Part shown: one piece after another, positions 9,101-17,100 of the stretch
How the letters are laid out: every line of letters starts with the position of its first letter
How positions within the stretch are numbered: position 1 is the first letter of the stretch
NCBI GenBank assembly: GCA_002633005.1
Contig: NMRA01000539.1
Location: forward strand, 1 to 24,401
Length of the DNA: 24,401 bases
From: Phoronis australis
Lineage: Eukaryota; Phoronida; Phoronidae
Reading direction: 5' to 3'
Translations under genes and position numbers: made by a program
Notes under the pieces: model-generated
What the model was told of the DNA's origin: nothing
The model's input: only the letters and a program-made list of their open reading frames with translations
The model's database searches: none

Positions 9101-9615
9101 GAGCTCTAATGTCTGCTCAGAAATTTGAAATGTTTTTAATTGTCTGACCAGGGAGCCAACGCTATAAACCACCTTTGCAATGTTGTCAGTTAGGCTCACT
9201 GTCATACGGGAGAAGCCAGTCACTAGATGGGAAGACCATCCTGTAAAAGTGATTGGCACACCTACTGGACTTAGAACTGCCCAACACATAGTAATCAGTA
9301 TTTACTAGTAGTGAGACCACTCAAAAAAAGTTCGAACGATGAGCAGAAGAAATGAAGCAGAAATGGTCACTTGGCATAATGTGACCGAATCTAGTGTTGG
9401 GGTCTGAGGCAGGGACTGTCGGTGACTACAGACTAGTCACTACACTAGTGTCAATGAGAAGCAGAAAGTCATGTCGAGTGCTAGTTTACCTTATGAAATA
9501 ACTGATACAACAATCCAAATTTATGTATCAGAAACATACAAACGAAGGTGAGAAAAGCGCCAACAATGGCGACAAGATTAGCAAAAAACCACGACATGGG
9601 TAGCGGCAATGCCAT
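3077..9615 (-). CDS. ILVBL: ILVBL/HACL2-like thiamine-diphosphate enzyme, 5' part (6 exons, partial)
   Basis: Join of exons 9615-9490, 8594-8541, 6070-5966, 5190-5020, 3935-3797 and 3188-3077 on the minus strand. Splice phases 0,0,0,0,1 are consistent and the last exon ends in phase 2, giving about 236 residues. Visible parts are a hydrophobic N-terminal anchor (about residues 8-30), then the PYR domain: [15 protein letters not shown] with the family's cofactor-activating Glu at residue 95, [20 protein letters not shown] and [17 protein letters not shown]. This order matches acetolactate-synthase-like ILVBL as I know it. Vertebrate ILVBL (HACL2) is an ER membrane enzyme that cleaves 2-hydroxyacyl-CoA to an aldehyde and formyl-CoA in alpha-oxidation. 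The family is about 630 residues long, so roughly the last 400 residues, including the C-terminal cofactor-binding domain, lie beyond the left edge. HACL1 is less likely because of the N-terminal anchor and the LFHKVD-type junction. Confidence 0.93.
3189..3796 (-). other. ILVBL-like intron 5
   Basis: 608 bp between exons 5 and 6, with GTTTGT donor and GGCAG acceptor on the minus strand. I see no other feature. Confidence 0.85.
3797..3935 (-). CDS. ILVBL: ILVBL-like exon 5
   Basis: 139 nt, residues 153-198 plus the first base of Gly199. The acceptor is GTTTTCAG|GGCCGA and the donor is CTCCAG|GTTTGT. It codes [20 protein letters not shown], then [20 protein letters not shown] and TP. GALQ-DQ-SLF-PLCK and RVRDIVP are family hallmarks. 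Confidence 0.95.
3936..4786 (-). other. Distal part of ILVBL-like intron 4
   Basis: Unique-looking AT-rich intron sequence with a T run at about 4247-4257. Short frames on both strands here (about 80-93 codons) match nothing I recognise. Confidence 0.6.
4787..5019. repeat. 23-bp minisatellite reaching the exon 4 donor
   Basis: Consensus GGGCCCTGCACGTTACACGA then CCA. Clear units start at 4787, 4810, 4833, 4856 and 4879. Decayed units, still in near-perfect 23-bp register (one is 24), start at 4902, 4926, 4949, 4972 and 4995. The next unit would start at 5018, and 5018-5019 are the GT (minus strand) of the exon 4 donor. Confidence 0.93.
5020..5190 (-). CDS. ILVBL: ILVBL-like exon 4: PYR domain core
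   Basis: 171 nt, phase 0 at both ends, residues 96-152. It begins [20 protein letters not shown], continues with [17 protein letters not shown] and ends GGAAATLLK. This is the most conserved block of the window. The acceptor is CCTATAG|GTGACT. The donor, AAG|GTCTGG, is weak at +3 to +6 and its GT is the first two bases of a 23-bp minisatellite unit. Reading on past the donor gives no family-like residues, which supports the boundary. Confidence 0.96.
5191..5965 (-). other. ILVBL-like intron 3
   Basis: 775 bp between exons 3 and 4. It contains a small hairpin at 5434-5473 (see its own entry) and several scattered TGTCACAG words, with no coding signal. Confidence 0.8.
5431..5476. repeat. Small hairpin repeat, copy A
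   Basis: Arms AACCAGTTT (5434-5442) and AAACTGGTT (5465-5473) with a 22-nt loop. The right part (CGTTATTCAATGGAGAAAAC, then TGGTTCT) resembles the right half of the hairpin at 12534-12628, so both look like one dispersed family. Confidence 0.6.
5966..6070 (-). CDS. ILVBL: ILVBL-like exon 3: PYR domain with catalytic Glu
   Basis: 105 nt, phase 0 at both ends, residues 61-95. The acceptor is TTACCCAG|GAGCAC and the donor is CATGAG|GTAACG. It codes [20 protein letters not shown], then [11 protein letters not shown]. The final codon is the Glu that in thiamine-diphosphate enzymes activates the cofactor aminopyrimidine, so the intron directly follows the catalytic residue. Confidence 0.95.
8031..8035. 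repeat. Target-site duplication CTTAT, left copy
   Basis: CTTAT immediately precedes the left tip of the foldback element, and an identical CTTAT follows its right tip at 8401-8405. Confidence 0.8.
8036..8400. mobile_element. 365-bp foldback (long inverted repeat) element with 5-bp target duplication
   Basis: The element is almost wholly one hairpin: left arm about 8036-8208, 20-nt loop, right arm about 8229-8400. The outermost 23 bp (CACGGGTGAGAAACAACATG then ACC) are perfectly inverted. It is flanked by CTTAT at 8031-8035 and 8401-8405. Each arm is built of degenerate 20-21-bp subrepeats beginning AGGAC/ATGAC and ending in A-rich triplets (such as ACCGCCGGGGA, ACTGTCGCACCAGAAAA). No coding capacity, so a non-autonomous element. 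The 5-bp duplication does not by itself name the superfamily. Confidence 0.92.
8541..8594 (-). CDS. ILVBL: ILVBL-like exon 2
   Basis: 54 nt, phase 0 at both ends, coding residues 43-60 ([18 protein letters not shown]). The acceptor is TTCTTTAAG|GTTGAC and the donor is CTTGAAG|GTATGA. RHGGE-VA-VL is the conserved lead into the PYR domain. It is too short for ORF finding and was recognised by matching the family and the flanking splice sites. Confidence 0.92.
8595..9489 (-). other. ILVBL-like intron 1
   Basis: 895 bp, GTAAAC donor and TTTCTTTAAG acceptor on the minus strand. The 87-codon minus frame at 9026-9289 is not family-related. No repeat seen. Confidence 0.8.
9490..9615 (-). CDS. ILVBL: ILVBL-like exon 1: start codon and membrane anchor
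   Basis: Codes for residues 1-42, beginning [11 protein letters not shown] and ending GLLYQLFHK, with donor AAG|GTAAAC. The ATG at 9615-9613 is the first in frame and has G at -3 and +4. The frame stays open upstream to a TTG near 9681 without another ATG. The stretch [20 protein letters not shown] is a single transmembrane anchor, as in vertebrate ILVBL. The LYQLFHK ending lines up with LFYQLLHK of human ILVBL (from memory). Confidence 0.9.
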
Positions 9616-10250
9616 GACGGTGAACTCTAGGCCTTTGAAAGTTTGGTGCACAAACAATCTATAGTGACCTTCAACCTTCAAACGTACAGTCTCAAACTAA
9701 TTATTGGTTCCAAACATTAACATTTAAAAAGAAAATTAACAATACTATCTATAATTATAACAAAAGATTGTGATAGAAGTTGATGTTGATGCTGAAACAA
9801 CAAACACAAACTATAGTTAATTGCTTTTTATTGAAAGTATAAGAGATTAGCCTCGTTATCACAATTCTAGTCATTTCCTTGTTCGAAGTAGGAACACGTA
9901 ATGATCATGTTTTACAATTTAATGTCATTTGCCACGTTTTTAATAGAATAAGAAGTGTATATCGACAGACTGAAAAGGTAGGTTCAAGTGTACAGGAGGC
10001 ATTTTGGTCTAGCCGTGTACCATATGCATCACGTGGTTGTGGTGAAAACTCCCTTGTGCAGTTGTGGCCTAGTTGTTGAATGTTTTGCTGCTGACCGCAC
10101 TCAGTCTCAGTCACCACAGACACGTTTATCGGCCCTCGACGATATAGTATAACAAAGAGACCTCTTTATTTAGTGTATAGGGCTGATTGAAGGTTTTTGT
10201 GCAGTCACAAACCACTGGCACTGCTAGTGCTATTGCAGTTAGCCAGCCAG

Positions 10251-10280
10251 CTAGCTGTATGAAGACTGAAATACAGCTAG
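10251..10280. repeat. Perfect 10-bp stem hairpin
   Basis: CTAGCTGTAT, loop GAAGACTGAA, ATACAGCTAG. It might form in RNA or be a remnant of a short inverted-repeat element. Confidence 0.75.
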
Positions 10281-10528
10281 ATACCACTGTGTGTACTGTT
10301 ATTCTTCAGTCCATAGACCCCGAAATTGCACACAGCCAGGGTAGTTCTGCTTGTCACCTCGCCATGAAACCTGTATCAACATGTAGAGCTAAAGACCAGA
10401 TGGGGTGCATGCAAAATCTGGGAATTAAACGACACCTTGCCCGTTACAACCGTTTAAGTGGAAAACAATATAATAAACATCATTTTCTTGCGTAATTCTC
10501 TGCCTTTTCTAACAAAGAAAAGTTATGT

Positions 10529-10546
10529 CGTACTGAAAACAGTACG
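10529..10546. repeat. Small hairpin CGTACTG-AAAA-CAGTACG
   Basis: Seven-bp perfect arms with an AAAA loop. No T run follows, so it is not a typical RNA polymerase III terminator. Confidence 0.6.
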
Positions 10547-11266
10547 CTTGTGACATGCACATGCTCCATTTCCTGAATTTTTGAGACATCTCTCGGGAGA
10601 TGATGATAGCTTGGCAGCAGCAAAATTTCATCTGAAATTCGGTTTTTCGTTATCAAAATTCTGAAAACTTATTATGAAATGAAACCAGTTCCAATAATTT
10701 GTTGTGACATGTATGCAATCTCGTGAAAGAATAACGGTTGGTTGAAGAATCTGAGATAAAAAAAACTGGCCAATAGGTGACGCAATATTTCATGGTGCCG
10801 AAAGGCTATCACTAAAGATTGCTCCACAACTTTACAGCAGAATAACGGCAGAACGCCATTTTTTCCAACACCATTAAATAATTTAGCTTACTCAAGGAAG
10901 ATTGTAGTTTTTAATGACAATAATTTTGCGTCAGATTTTATCTTACCACTTTTTTACCCACATCGGCGCCAAGCTGTGTATTTATATACAGCTTTGTACC
11001 AAGGCTATGTTTTAGTGTGCCGTACCTGAACTATAACTTCCACACCACCAGCTTCAGAGATATCCACAAACAATCGGTGGTTAACCCGGAGTGGTGCTCT
11101 ACTTATCAACAGACACACAACCGAGGCCACTCGGTCAGCTTTGGAGAACTGTGGTTGCAACTACCCATCATACTATTCACATGTGCTGACTGCTTGCAGT
11201 TTTTGCAAACGGCAGTTGTCAAAGAAAATTGATGAAATGTGGAATGTGCGACTTTCACAATAGTTT

Positions 11267-11425
11267 TGTTGTGAAACTTGCTTTCGGTGAATCATATATG
11301 AGCCTCTGTTAGCCGCTCACTAACAGGAAATTGCCTATTACTTAGCTGAATGGTTAGCACGCTCGCCAGTTATATCGAAGTCGATGATTCGATTCCCGGG
11401 TCGGTTAATCTCGGCTATTATGACC
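11267..11425 (+). repeat. tRNA-derived SINE-like repeat, copy 1
   Basis: Shares about 155 bp with 11651-11802, starting TGTTGTGAAAC and including TCATATATGAGCCTCTG. Its 3' part is tRNA-like: A-box-like TAGCTGAATGGTTAGCAC (11343-11360) and B-box-like GATTCGATTCC (about 11387-11397), where the B-box consensus is GGTTCGANTCC. The arms do not pair well enough for a working tRNA, so a degraded SINE head is the best call. Confidence 0.6.
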
Positions 11426-11650
11426 ATTGGCGTAGTCAGCAAACAGATGATATTCCGATGAAGCACTACACGGACCCTCAGACCTCAGACAACATGCTTG
11501 GTGGTGATCCTAGACCAGGAGTCAAGAACCTTAATGCGAGACAATCTTGAAGTTCATCTGCCAGGCAGCCATCTTGGTGAGGTAAAAGTACAGGAGTAGA
11601 ATCTTGTGTTCACCTGCTAGGTGGAGCGCTTGTTCATAGGAAAGGGGGAA

Positions 11651-11802
11651 TGTTGTGAAACGTGCTTCTGGTGAGTCATATATGAGCCTCTGCTAGCCAC
11701 TCGCTAATGGGTAATTGACTATTTGCTGAATGGTTTGCACGATTGCCTGTTATATCGGGGTCGCTGATTCGATTTCCGGGTCGGGTAATCTTAGCCATTG
11801 CG
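11651..11802 (+). repeat. tRNA-derived SINE-like repeat, copy 2
   Basis: Second copy, 384 bp downstream and in the same orientation. It has TTGCTGAATGGTTTGCACG (A-box-like), GCCTGTTATATCGGGG (anticodon-arm-like) and GATTCGATTTCCGGGTCGG (B-box-like). It differs from copy 1 at many positions, so the pair is not recent. Confidence 0.6.
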
Positions 11803-12521
11803 ACAGTTTAAAAACATACCTGGATTACAAAATAATCATCCTCTGTTCTGTTCACGTTCCCTGCACTAGAATTAACAACCTACAATTAAAGAAATTTGTC
11901 AATAAAAAAAGACTGCCTTCAAAATAGAGATCTTGTCATTCCACCAGATGAAGGTTAGGAGGGATGATCTCGTTTCTAAGTCAACCAATGGCATTCAAGT
12001 ACAAACTAAGTCATTAGGTTAACTGGGTACAGTTCAGTAACTCTTGGACCTGTTCTCATTTAAAATGCACAGCAATATTTCACATAATCTCGCGAAGTCT
12101 TGCTTGTTAGCGAAGTCCTAGCGTTACTGTACTCTAGCCTGTTGACATCTTTTCACAAATCACGACATCAACTTACGGCAATGTGTGGAAAATGTTGACA
12201 TTTTTGCATATACTGCTGACTTTTTTCATTAAATGACTATCTGTTTTGGTTAGGAACTGGCATTGTATCGTGCTTCATTCAGGCCTTGCAACTACCACAG
12301 ATATGACATTAATTTGCAATATTTTGGCCAAATTGCGCTCCACGGTTTATCAACCTTGTGGAGCATGTCTGTGAGTACTTATTTAGAGACGGGTTACATG
12401 ATTAGCTACACTCGATCAGAAACCAGCAGTAGTAGTAGTAGAGTACTTATTCATGTGTACTGACTTTAATAGCGATTTTCGCGAGCAGCGGTTTTCAAAT
12501 AAATTTGGAATGTTCGGTAAT
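11803..12521. other. Intergenic, nothing seen
   Basis: AT-rich sequence with an (AGT)n tract at about 12430-12441. Short frames here are not credible genes. Confidence 0.5.
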
Positions 12522-12643
12522 AGTCGGATAGATGGGTCCCTGACTTAAAATTGATTTGAGAACCAGCCACTCCCGCTGAATATCAGGCGTTCTTCAGTGG
12601 AAGTAACTGGTTCTCAAATCAGAGACCCATGTATCTGACTTGG
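12522..12643. repeat. Nested hairpin repeat, copy B
   Basis: Core arms GATTTGAGAACCAG (12553-12566) and CTGGTTCTCAAATC (12607-12620) pair perfectly. Outer arms GGGTC (12534-12538) and GACCC (12624-12628) extend the pairing, and the loop holds CCACT/AGTGG and CGCTGA/TCAGGCG pairs. The right half is related to the hairpin at 5431-5476. It looks like a small MITE-type element. Confidence 0.7.
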
Positions 12644-12935
12644 CGGATTGTTAGATACATTCACACTTGTACACTTGTTCCCAAACACAATCATTCACTT
12701 TAAACAGACCTCAGATCTTATCAATGTAGCGGCTTGCTTTGCTAGAGATGTATTTGGTCAGCTTGTTCATACAAGGTACATGAAAATTACTCTTGTGTGG
12801 GTCCTAACTACTCTAGTAACAATGTGAATAGCTGCGTTGACCTCTTGTGAGAGAACGATGGCAATGCACTAGTGCTCTGTGCTAGTGCTCACTTGACATT
12901 AGCACTCGTACTAGCTTATAAGTGCGCGTGTTTTA

Positions 12936-12946
12936 AGATGGCGGCC
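12936..12946 (+). promoter_or_regulatory. YY1-like motif AAGATGGCGGC upstream of the MFSD4B-like gene
   Basis: The canonical long YY1 motif, on the plus strand, about 1.1 kb upstream of the MFSD4B-like ATG. In animals this motif often lies at or just downstream of transcription starts. Its ATG opens only a 22-codon frame. The coordinate is within a base or two. Confidence 0.4.
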
Positions 12947-12992
12947 AATGAGGGTAGTGAAGTGCTAGTCTTGCAAAATCGGGTTATTTTAT

Positions 12993-13410
12993 GCTGCTGC
13001 TGCATTATTGAACTCTCTTAGCTCAGAAATTAAACGGTCCGATTCAATTAATGCTTTAAAACGTAATATTAAAAAGTGGCTGTAATTTATTTACCCATTC
13101 TTACACCTTACCTGTCTTAATTATGTCATGTTCCATTACTGTAAATACTCTCGTTATCTAGTATCATCTCTTAATTTAATTTTATCTCTTAGTCAAATTT
13201 TCATCATCCTTCATCATTTATTTATTATCTAAATTCTGAACCTGTTTTAATTGTTTCTTTGTTACACGTATTTAATCATTGTTTTACTACTTTATTGTGT
13301 TATAGTACTGTTTTATATTTTGTTGTTTAGGGCCCTCTTGGAAAGCAGTGTTGACACTGAAGAGGCCACCCTTGTTTTAAATATTACAGTAAATAAATAA
13401 ATAAATAAAG
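12993..13410 (+). mobile_element. 3' end of a non-LTR retrotransposon (LINE), CR1/jockey-like
   Basis: A frame from 12993 to the stop at 13083-13085 reads AAALLNSLSSEIKR, then SDSINALKRNIKKWL-stop. That is the typical C-terminus of LINE reverse transcriptase ORFs (WNSLP-EI-, then F/LKR-LKKWL). A pyrimidine-rich 3' UTR of about 230 bp follows, then a terminal stem-loop-like block (GGGCCCTCTTGGAAAGCAGT to GAAGAGGCCACCC), and an (AAAT)n tail at 13391-13410. It is severely 5'-truncated, as is usual for LINE insertions. Confidence 0.8.
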
Positions 13411-13470
13411 TTACAATAGAGGTTTGTTTCTTGGCTGGGAGAGAACTGACAATTTCTCAATGCTCAAGAC

Positions 13471-13851
13471 CATGTTTGGTGCATGAAACAGCTCACTGAG
13501 ACCGTGTTCAGTATGTGAAACAGCTCACTGAGACCATGTTCTGTACGTGAAACAGCTCAGTGAGATTGTGTTCAGTGCATAAAACAGCTCACTGAGACCG
13601 TGTTCAGTACGTGAAACAGCTCTCTTAGACCGTGTTCGGTATGTGAAACAGCTTACTGAGACCGTGTTCGGTATGTGGAACAGCTCACTGAGACTGTGTT
13701 TAGTGCATTAACCAGCTCACTGAGACCATGTTCGGTACGTGAAACAGCTCACTGAGACTGCGTTTAGAGCATTAACCAGCTCACTGAGACCATGTTCAGT
13801 ACATAAAACAGTTCACTGAGGTCGTGTTCGGTTTGTAAAACAGCTCACTGA
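13471..13851. repeat. 32-bp minisatellite, about 12 units, upstream of the MFSD4B-like start
   Basis: Direct head-to-tail units of 32 bp, consensus CGTGTTCGGTAYGTGAAAC then AGCTCACTGAGAC, starting at 13471 and 13503. Most units include CTCACTGAG, an odd palindrome. There are no spacers, so it is not a CRISPR. The array ends about 195 bp before the ATG at 14046. Confidence 0.95.
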
Positions 13852-14045
13852 ACCTGATTTCAAGCCTAAAAATCCTCTGAATAAGGGACAAGTTGAACCA
13901 AATTTCACAGCACTTGTTTTGTGTGTTTGCTTTCAAAGTATTGGCAATTTTTTTCTCAACGACAAATAGTGGTTATGACTTCGTTTCAAGGTAGATTTCA
14001 ATATCTCATTATAGGTGGAGGCACTTTTGTAATTCCTTTTTGCAA
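13852..14045 (+). promoter_or_regulatory. Proximal upstream region / 5' UTR of the MFSD4B-like gene
   Basis: This 194-bp stretch separates the minisatellite from the start codon. TTTCAATATCTCATTATAG (about 13997-14015) could be the 3' splice site of a 5' UTR intron. No TATA box is evident. Confidence 0.3.
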
Positions 14046-14168
14046 ATGGCTGATGACGAGGATGACATCGTGTTCGACCGTGCGGGGCTTCTTGACAACC
14101 AGGTCAAGCCAACCATACGGCATAAAATGCCCAAAACGTTACTACTATTTGTTGCTTTTCTGGGCATT
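14046..14168 (+). CDS. MFSD4B: MFSD4B-like exon 1: acidic N-terminus and half of TM1
   Basis: 41 codons, phase 0 at the end, donor GGCATT|GTAAGT. It codes MADDEDDIVFDRAGLLDNQ, a cytosolic acidic head, and then KTLLLFVAFLGI, which TM1 continues in exon 2. I chose this ATG because it gives the expected short cytosolic N-terminus. Its -3 base is C and +4 is G, so the Kozak context is only fair. The frame is open upstream to a possible acceptor (CATTATAG at about 14015), so an upstream coding exon cannot be excluded. Confidence 0.8.
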
Positions 14169-17100
14169 GTAAGTAATAATGCAGTGTTGAAAGGTTATCA
14201 ATGATTGTTTCGTTATAACTGTTACCTTATGTGATTAAATAAAACCCTGTTTGTTTCAGTTTGTTTTGATGTTAGGAAAGTCACTAGTCTTAATTTTGTT
14301 GATTGGAGAATCACTACAAATTATCTCCGTGATAGCTTGTGTTACAAATCTTTCACGAGAAAATGTTGGGGAAATTCAAGTCACTTCATTTTCTTATTGA
14401 CATGGGCTTGTAACCTAATGGTGACAATAGTCATTTTTGCATGTCCTTGATTTTGAGATCCAGTTTTATCCTCTAATAGTGCCAAGTGATTGGCTGGTTT
14501 TCAATGTCAGGAAACACCAGATGTCGCTATTGTCATGCTATCAGTGGAATATGCATCTAGATTTTTTATTTTATCTGGGACATTATCAACTAGCCTGTGC
14601 GTTTAACCAAGTATACAGTATACAAGGCTATAGAATCTAACTTTGTCTGTATTTTCCGAAATAAGAAAGCCTGTAGAATTTGTCATTAAATGGTCAATGT
14701 GATTGTGTCATTGTATAGAGATTTAGCAAAAAGGAACATAACAATTAGTAGTCAACAATATCAATAACCTATGACCACATTCCTTTAGAAACGAGCATTC
14801 AAGATGAAATGTCAAAAAGGCTGTTATAGTTTTGAAATTATCCTTTTGTTTCATGTAATATTTGATTTTCATTTAACTAGAGAAGTCCCAGTTTTCAGTA
14901 TATAGTCGAGCAGAGTTTCAAAAACAAATTCTGACGGTGTTTTGGAGAATAACGTGTAGTAAGCACTGACTTATTGTTGGATAGTTGGATTAAAGAGTTT
15001 GACTTTAATTACCGGAATTTCTCTGGTGAACTGATGTAGGCTGTAAGGAGAATTGGATACTAGTAGATCACTGCTTACTCCGACTGCTGGTCTGTCACCA
15101 AGTCCCAGTGACTAATCTCTTTACTAGAAATCAAACATTAAAAATAGTTATGTCATTTTTCGTCCCACTTGAATATCAACTCAAGATAATTGTCTATTAT
15201 TCTGTGCTCTGGTATATTATGGTTTACGTAGAGGAGTGTCTAGTCTGGTGCGCACTTGATGACCCCAAGATTCGAGCTATGAACTCAAGATTTGGAATAG
15301 AAACTTGAGATTTCTAGTTCTGACTCAAACTTGCAACTTTGATGCTGGAGTCATCAAGCGCAAATAGGATTACGGAATCATCCATGTAAAGCATATACTA
15401 GAGCACAAAATTATAGACATTATTTTAAGTTCGTATTCAAGACGAGAAAATGCTGAAAATATTTTTGAGTTCGATTTGAAGGAAAAAGTTTAGAACCTGA
15501 GACCTAATGGCAATTTACTTGTTAATGTATCCTTCTGTAACTGGCCAAGTCCTTTGGTGGAACTTCATAAAATCTGACAGAACTATGTGTTCCTATTAAG
15601 AAAACAACACCTGCCCACTTTTGCTTACCTTCGCCTTGTTCTGTTCCCCCTAATTTCAGTTTCTATCTGCCAATGAATTTGAATAATTGTTCCGAAATTT
15701 GATTTGTGTTTCTACTTCTAAAGTGAAGCCTAGCTTGAAATTGGTTTTGGTTACCTCCACCCCGTAGTGACAGTTTTAGTGTTTCGTTTTCCTGCCTAGT
15801 TTGATGGTGGTTCTTTGTGAAATGTGGCAGATAAGATTTTATCTAGGAGAGAACAGCGCTTGCCTCTTTTTGGACAGTTCCGACTTGTGCTGTTTTGCAT
15901 CAGCTCTTCTGAAAACCACTTTTGGTATCTGCCAAACCCTTTTAAGAATCATGGCATCTACCATAGGTTTCTATGAAAGTGAGCATGGCTGGTGTCGTTT
16001 ATAAGATGTGATTGGATTGCCGTGTATCCTCTATTATTTTTTACCTTTCTTGTAATCTCAGTATTTACCTAAATTGTATTTACCAATTCCCATGACCTAC
16101 TGTAACTTGTAAGTGTCGCTTAGTCTGAGGCACAAGTTTTGAAAAATTATCACCCCTTATATCTTAGCCATTTTGGACGCATGTAATGGGCATTTGTTTT
16201 CATTCTTTGTCGCTATTGCATTTAATTTCATGAGAATGTGTATGTATGTTAGAGATATGTCGTTTGTAAAATCGCCAATCTATCCTGTTTAACATACCAT
16301 GTTAATTCAGGGTAGTCAGTGATGTTCATTTTTAGAACTATTTTAACATTTCTGTTGCCAGTCCAGTGATGGTCATAGAAATGGCTGACCAAAACATTTG
16401 TTTCATACTAGTAGGCTTTAGGTTGGTGTTAACAGACTCAACCTCTAGGTTTCACAAGTGATGTTACTGCTTCACCGCTTCAAAGTGTTTCGAGGAAGTC
16501 GTAATGTTAAAGCAAAGCATACACTTTCTTTTCAAGGGCATGTGCATCGCCATACCTGGTCCCACATTGACCAATCTGCAGCAGACGGCAAACGTCACGC
16601 TCAATGAGATCAGCTTTATCTACTCAGCCCGTGCTCTCGGTTACCTCGCCGGCTCCGTTAGTGGCGGCATGTTGTTTGATTGGCTCAACCAGCAGATGGT
16701 GATCGCCCTGGCTATGCTGATCACAGCCATCACCACGACAGTGATACCCTTCTCACAGAGTATCACGCTAATGAGCTCCTTTGTGGCACTCCAGGGGTTG
16801 TCTATGGGTATAGTTGACACAGGTTAGTCTATTTACAGTTATATAGTAAGGATGAATCAAGTGATTTTATTATAATAATAATAATAATATGCGTATTCTT
16901 CACCTGCTTAGCACACAATATGGCCAATGCCTGTAAATTCATTTTGTCACATTTGTCAACAAAAGTGAGAGTTAACTTAAAGACAATTTTATTTTATTAA
17001 TAGATGGTTTATACTGATATTGTCAAACAAAGCAATTGGACATTTTTTGTTTTTTACCACATTGCTTGAAAAAAAATTACTCATTTCAGGTCAGGGAGTT

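Larger units (their letters stand above)
9616..11266. other. Divergent intergenic region, left part
   Basis: Lies upstream of the ILVBL-like ATG and should contain its 5' UTR and promoter; I see no clear TATA box or CpG-dense block. Two perfect small hairpins lie at 10251-10280 and 10529-10546. A 102-codon plus frame at 10187-10495 has no recognisable domain and I leave it uncalled. Confidence 0.5.

Noticed and set aside
9616-9681. N-terminal extension of ILVBL-like exon 1 (KVEGHYRLF...)
   Set aside because: The frame begins with TTG, not ATG, and the residues do not resemble the family. The ATG at 9615 has a good context.
10187-10495. 102-codon open frame on the plus strand
   Set aside because: No family resemblance, includes a perfect hairpin, and the AT-rich surroundings look intergenic. 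Length alone is not enough.
11336-11410. Functional tRNA gene
   Set aside because: A-box and B-box are recognisable but the T arm and acceptor do not pair, and there are two decayed copies of a larger unit.
12938-13010. Upstream coding exon starting at ATGGCGGCC
   Set aside because: The frame closes after about 22 codons. Splicing its possible donor to the acceptor near 14015 does not keep the MFSD4B-like frame. The ATG is better explained as part of a YY1-type motif.
13471-13851. CRISPR array
   Set aside because: The 32-bp units are contiguous with no spacers and the genome is eukaryotic, so this is a minisatellite.
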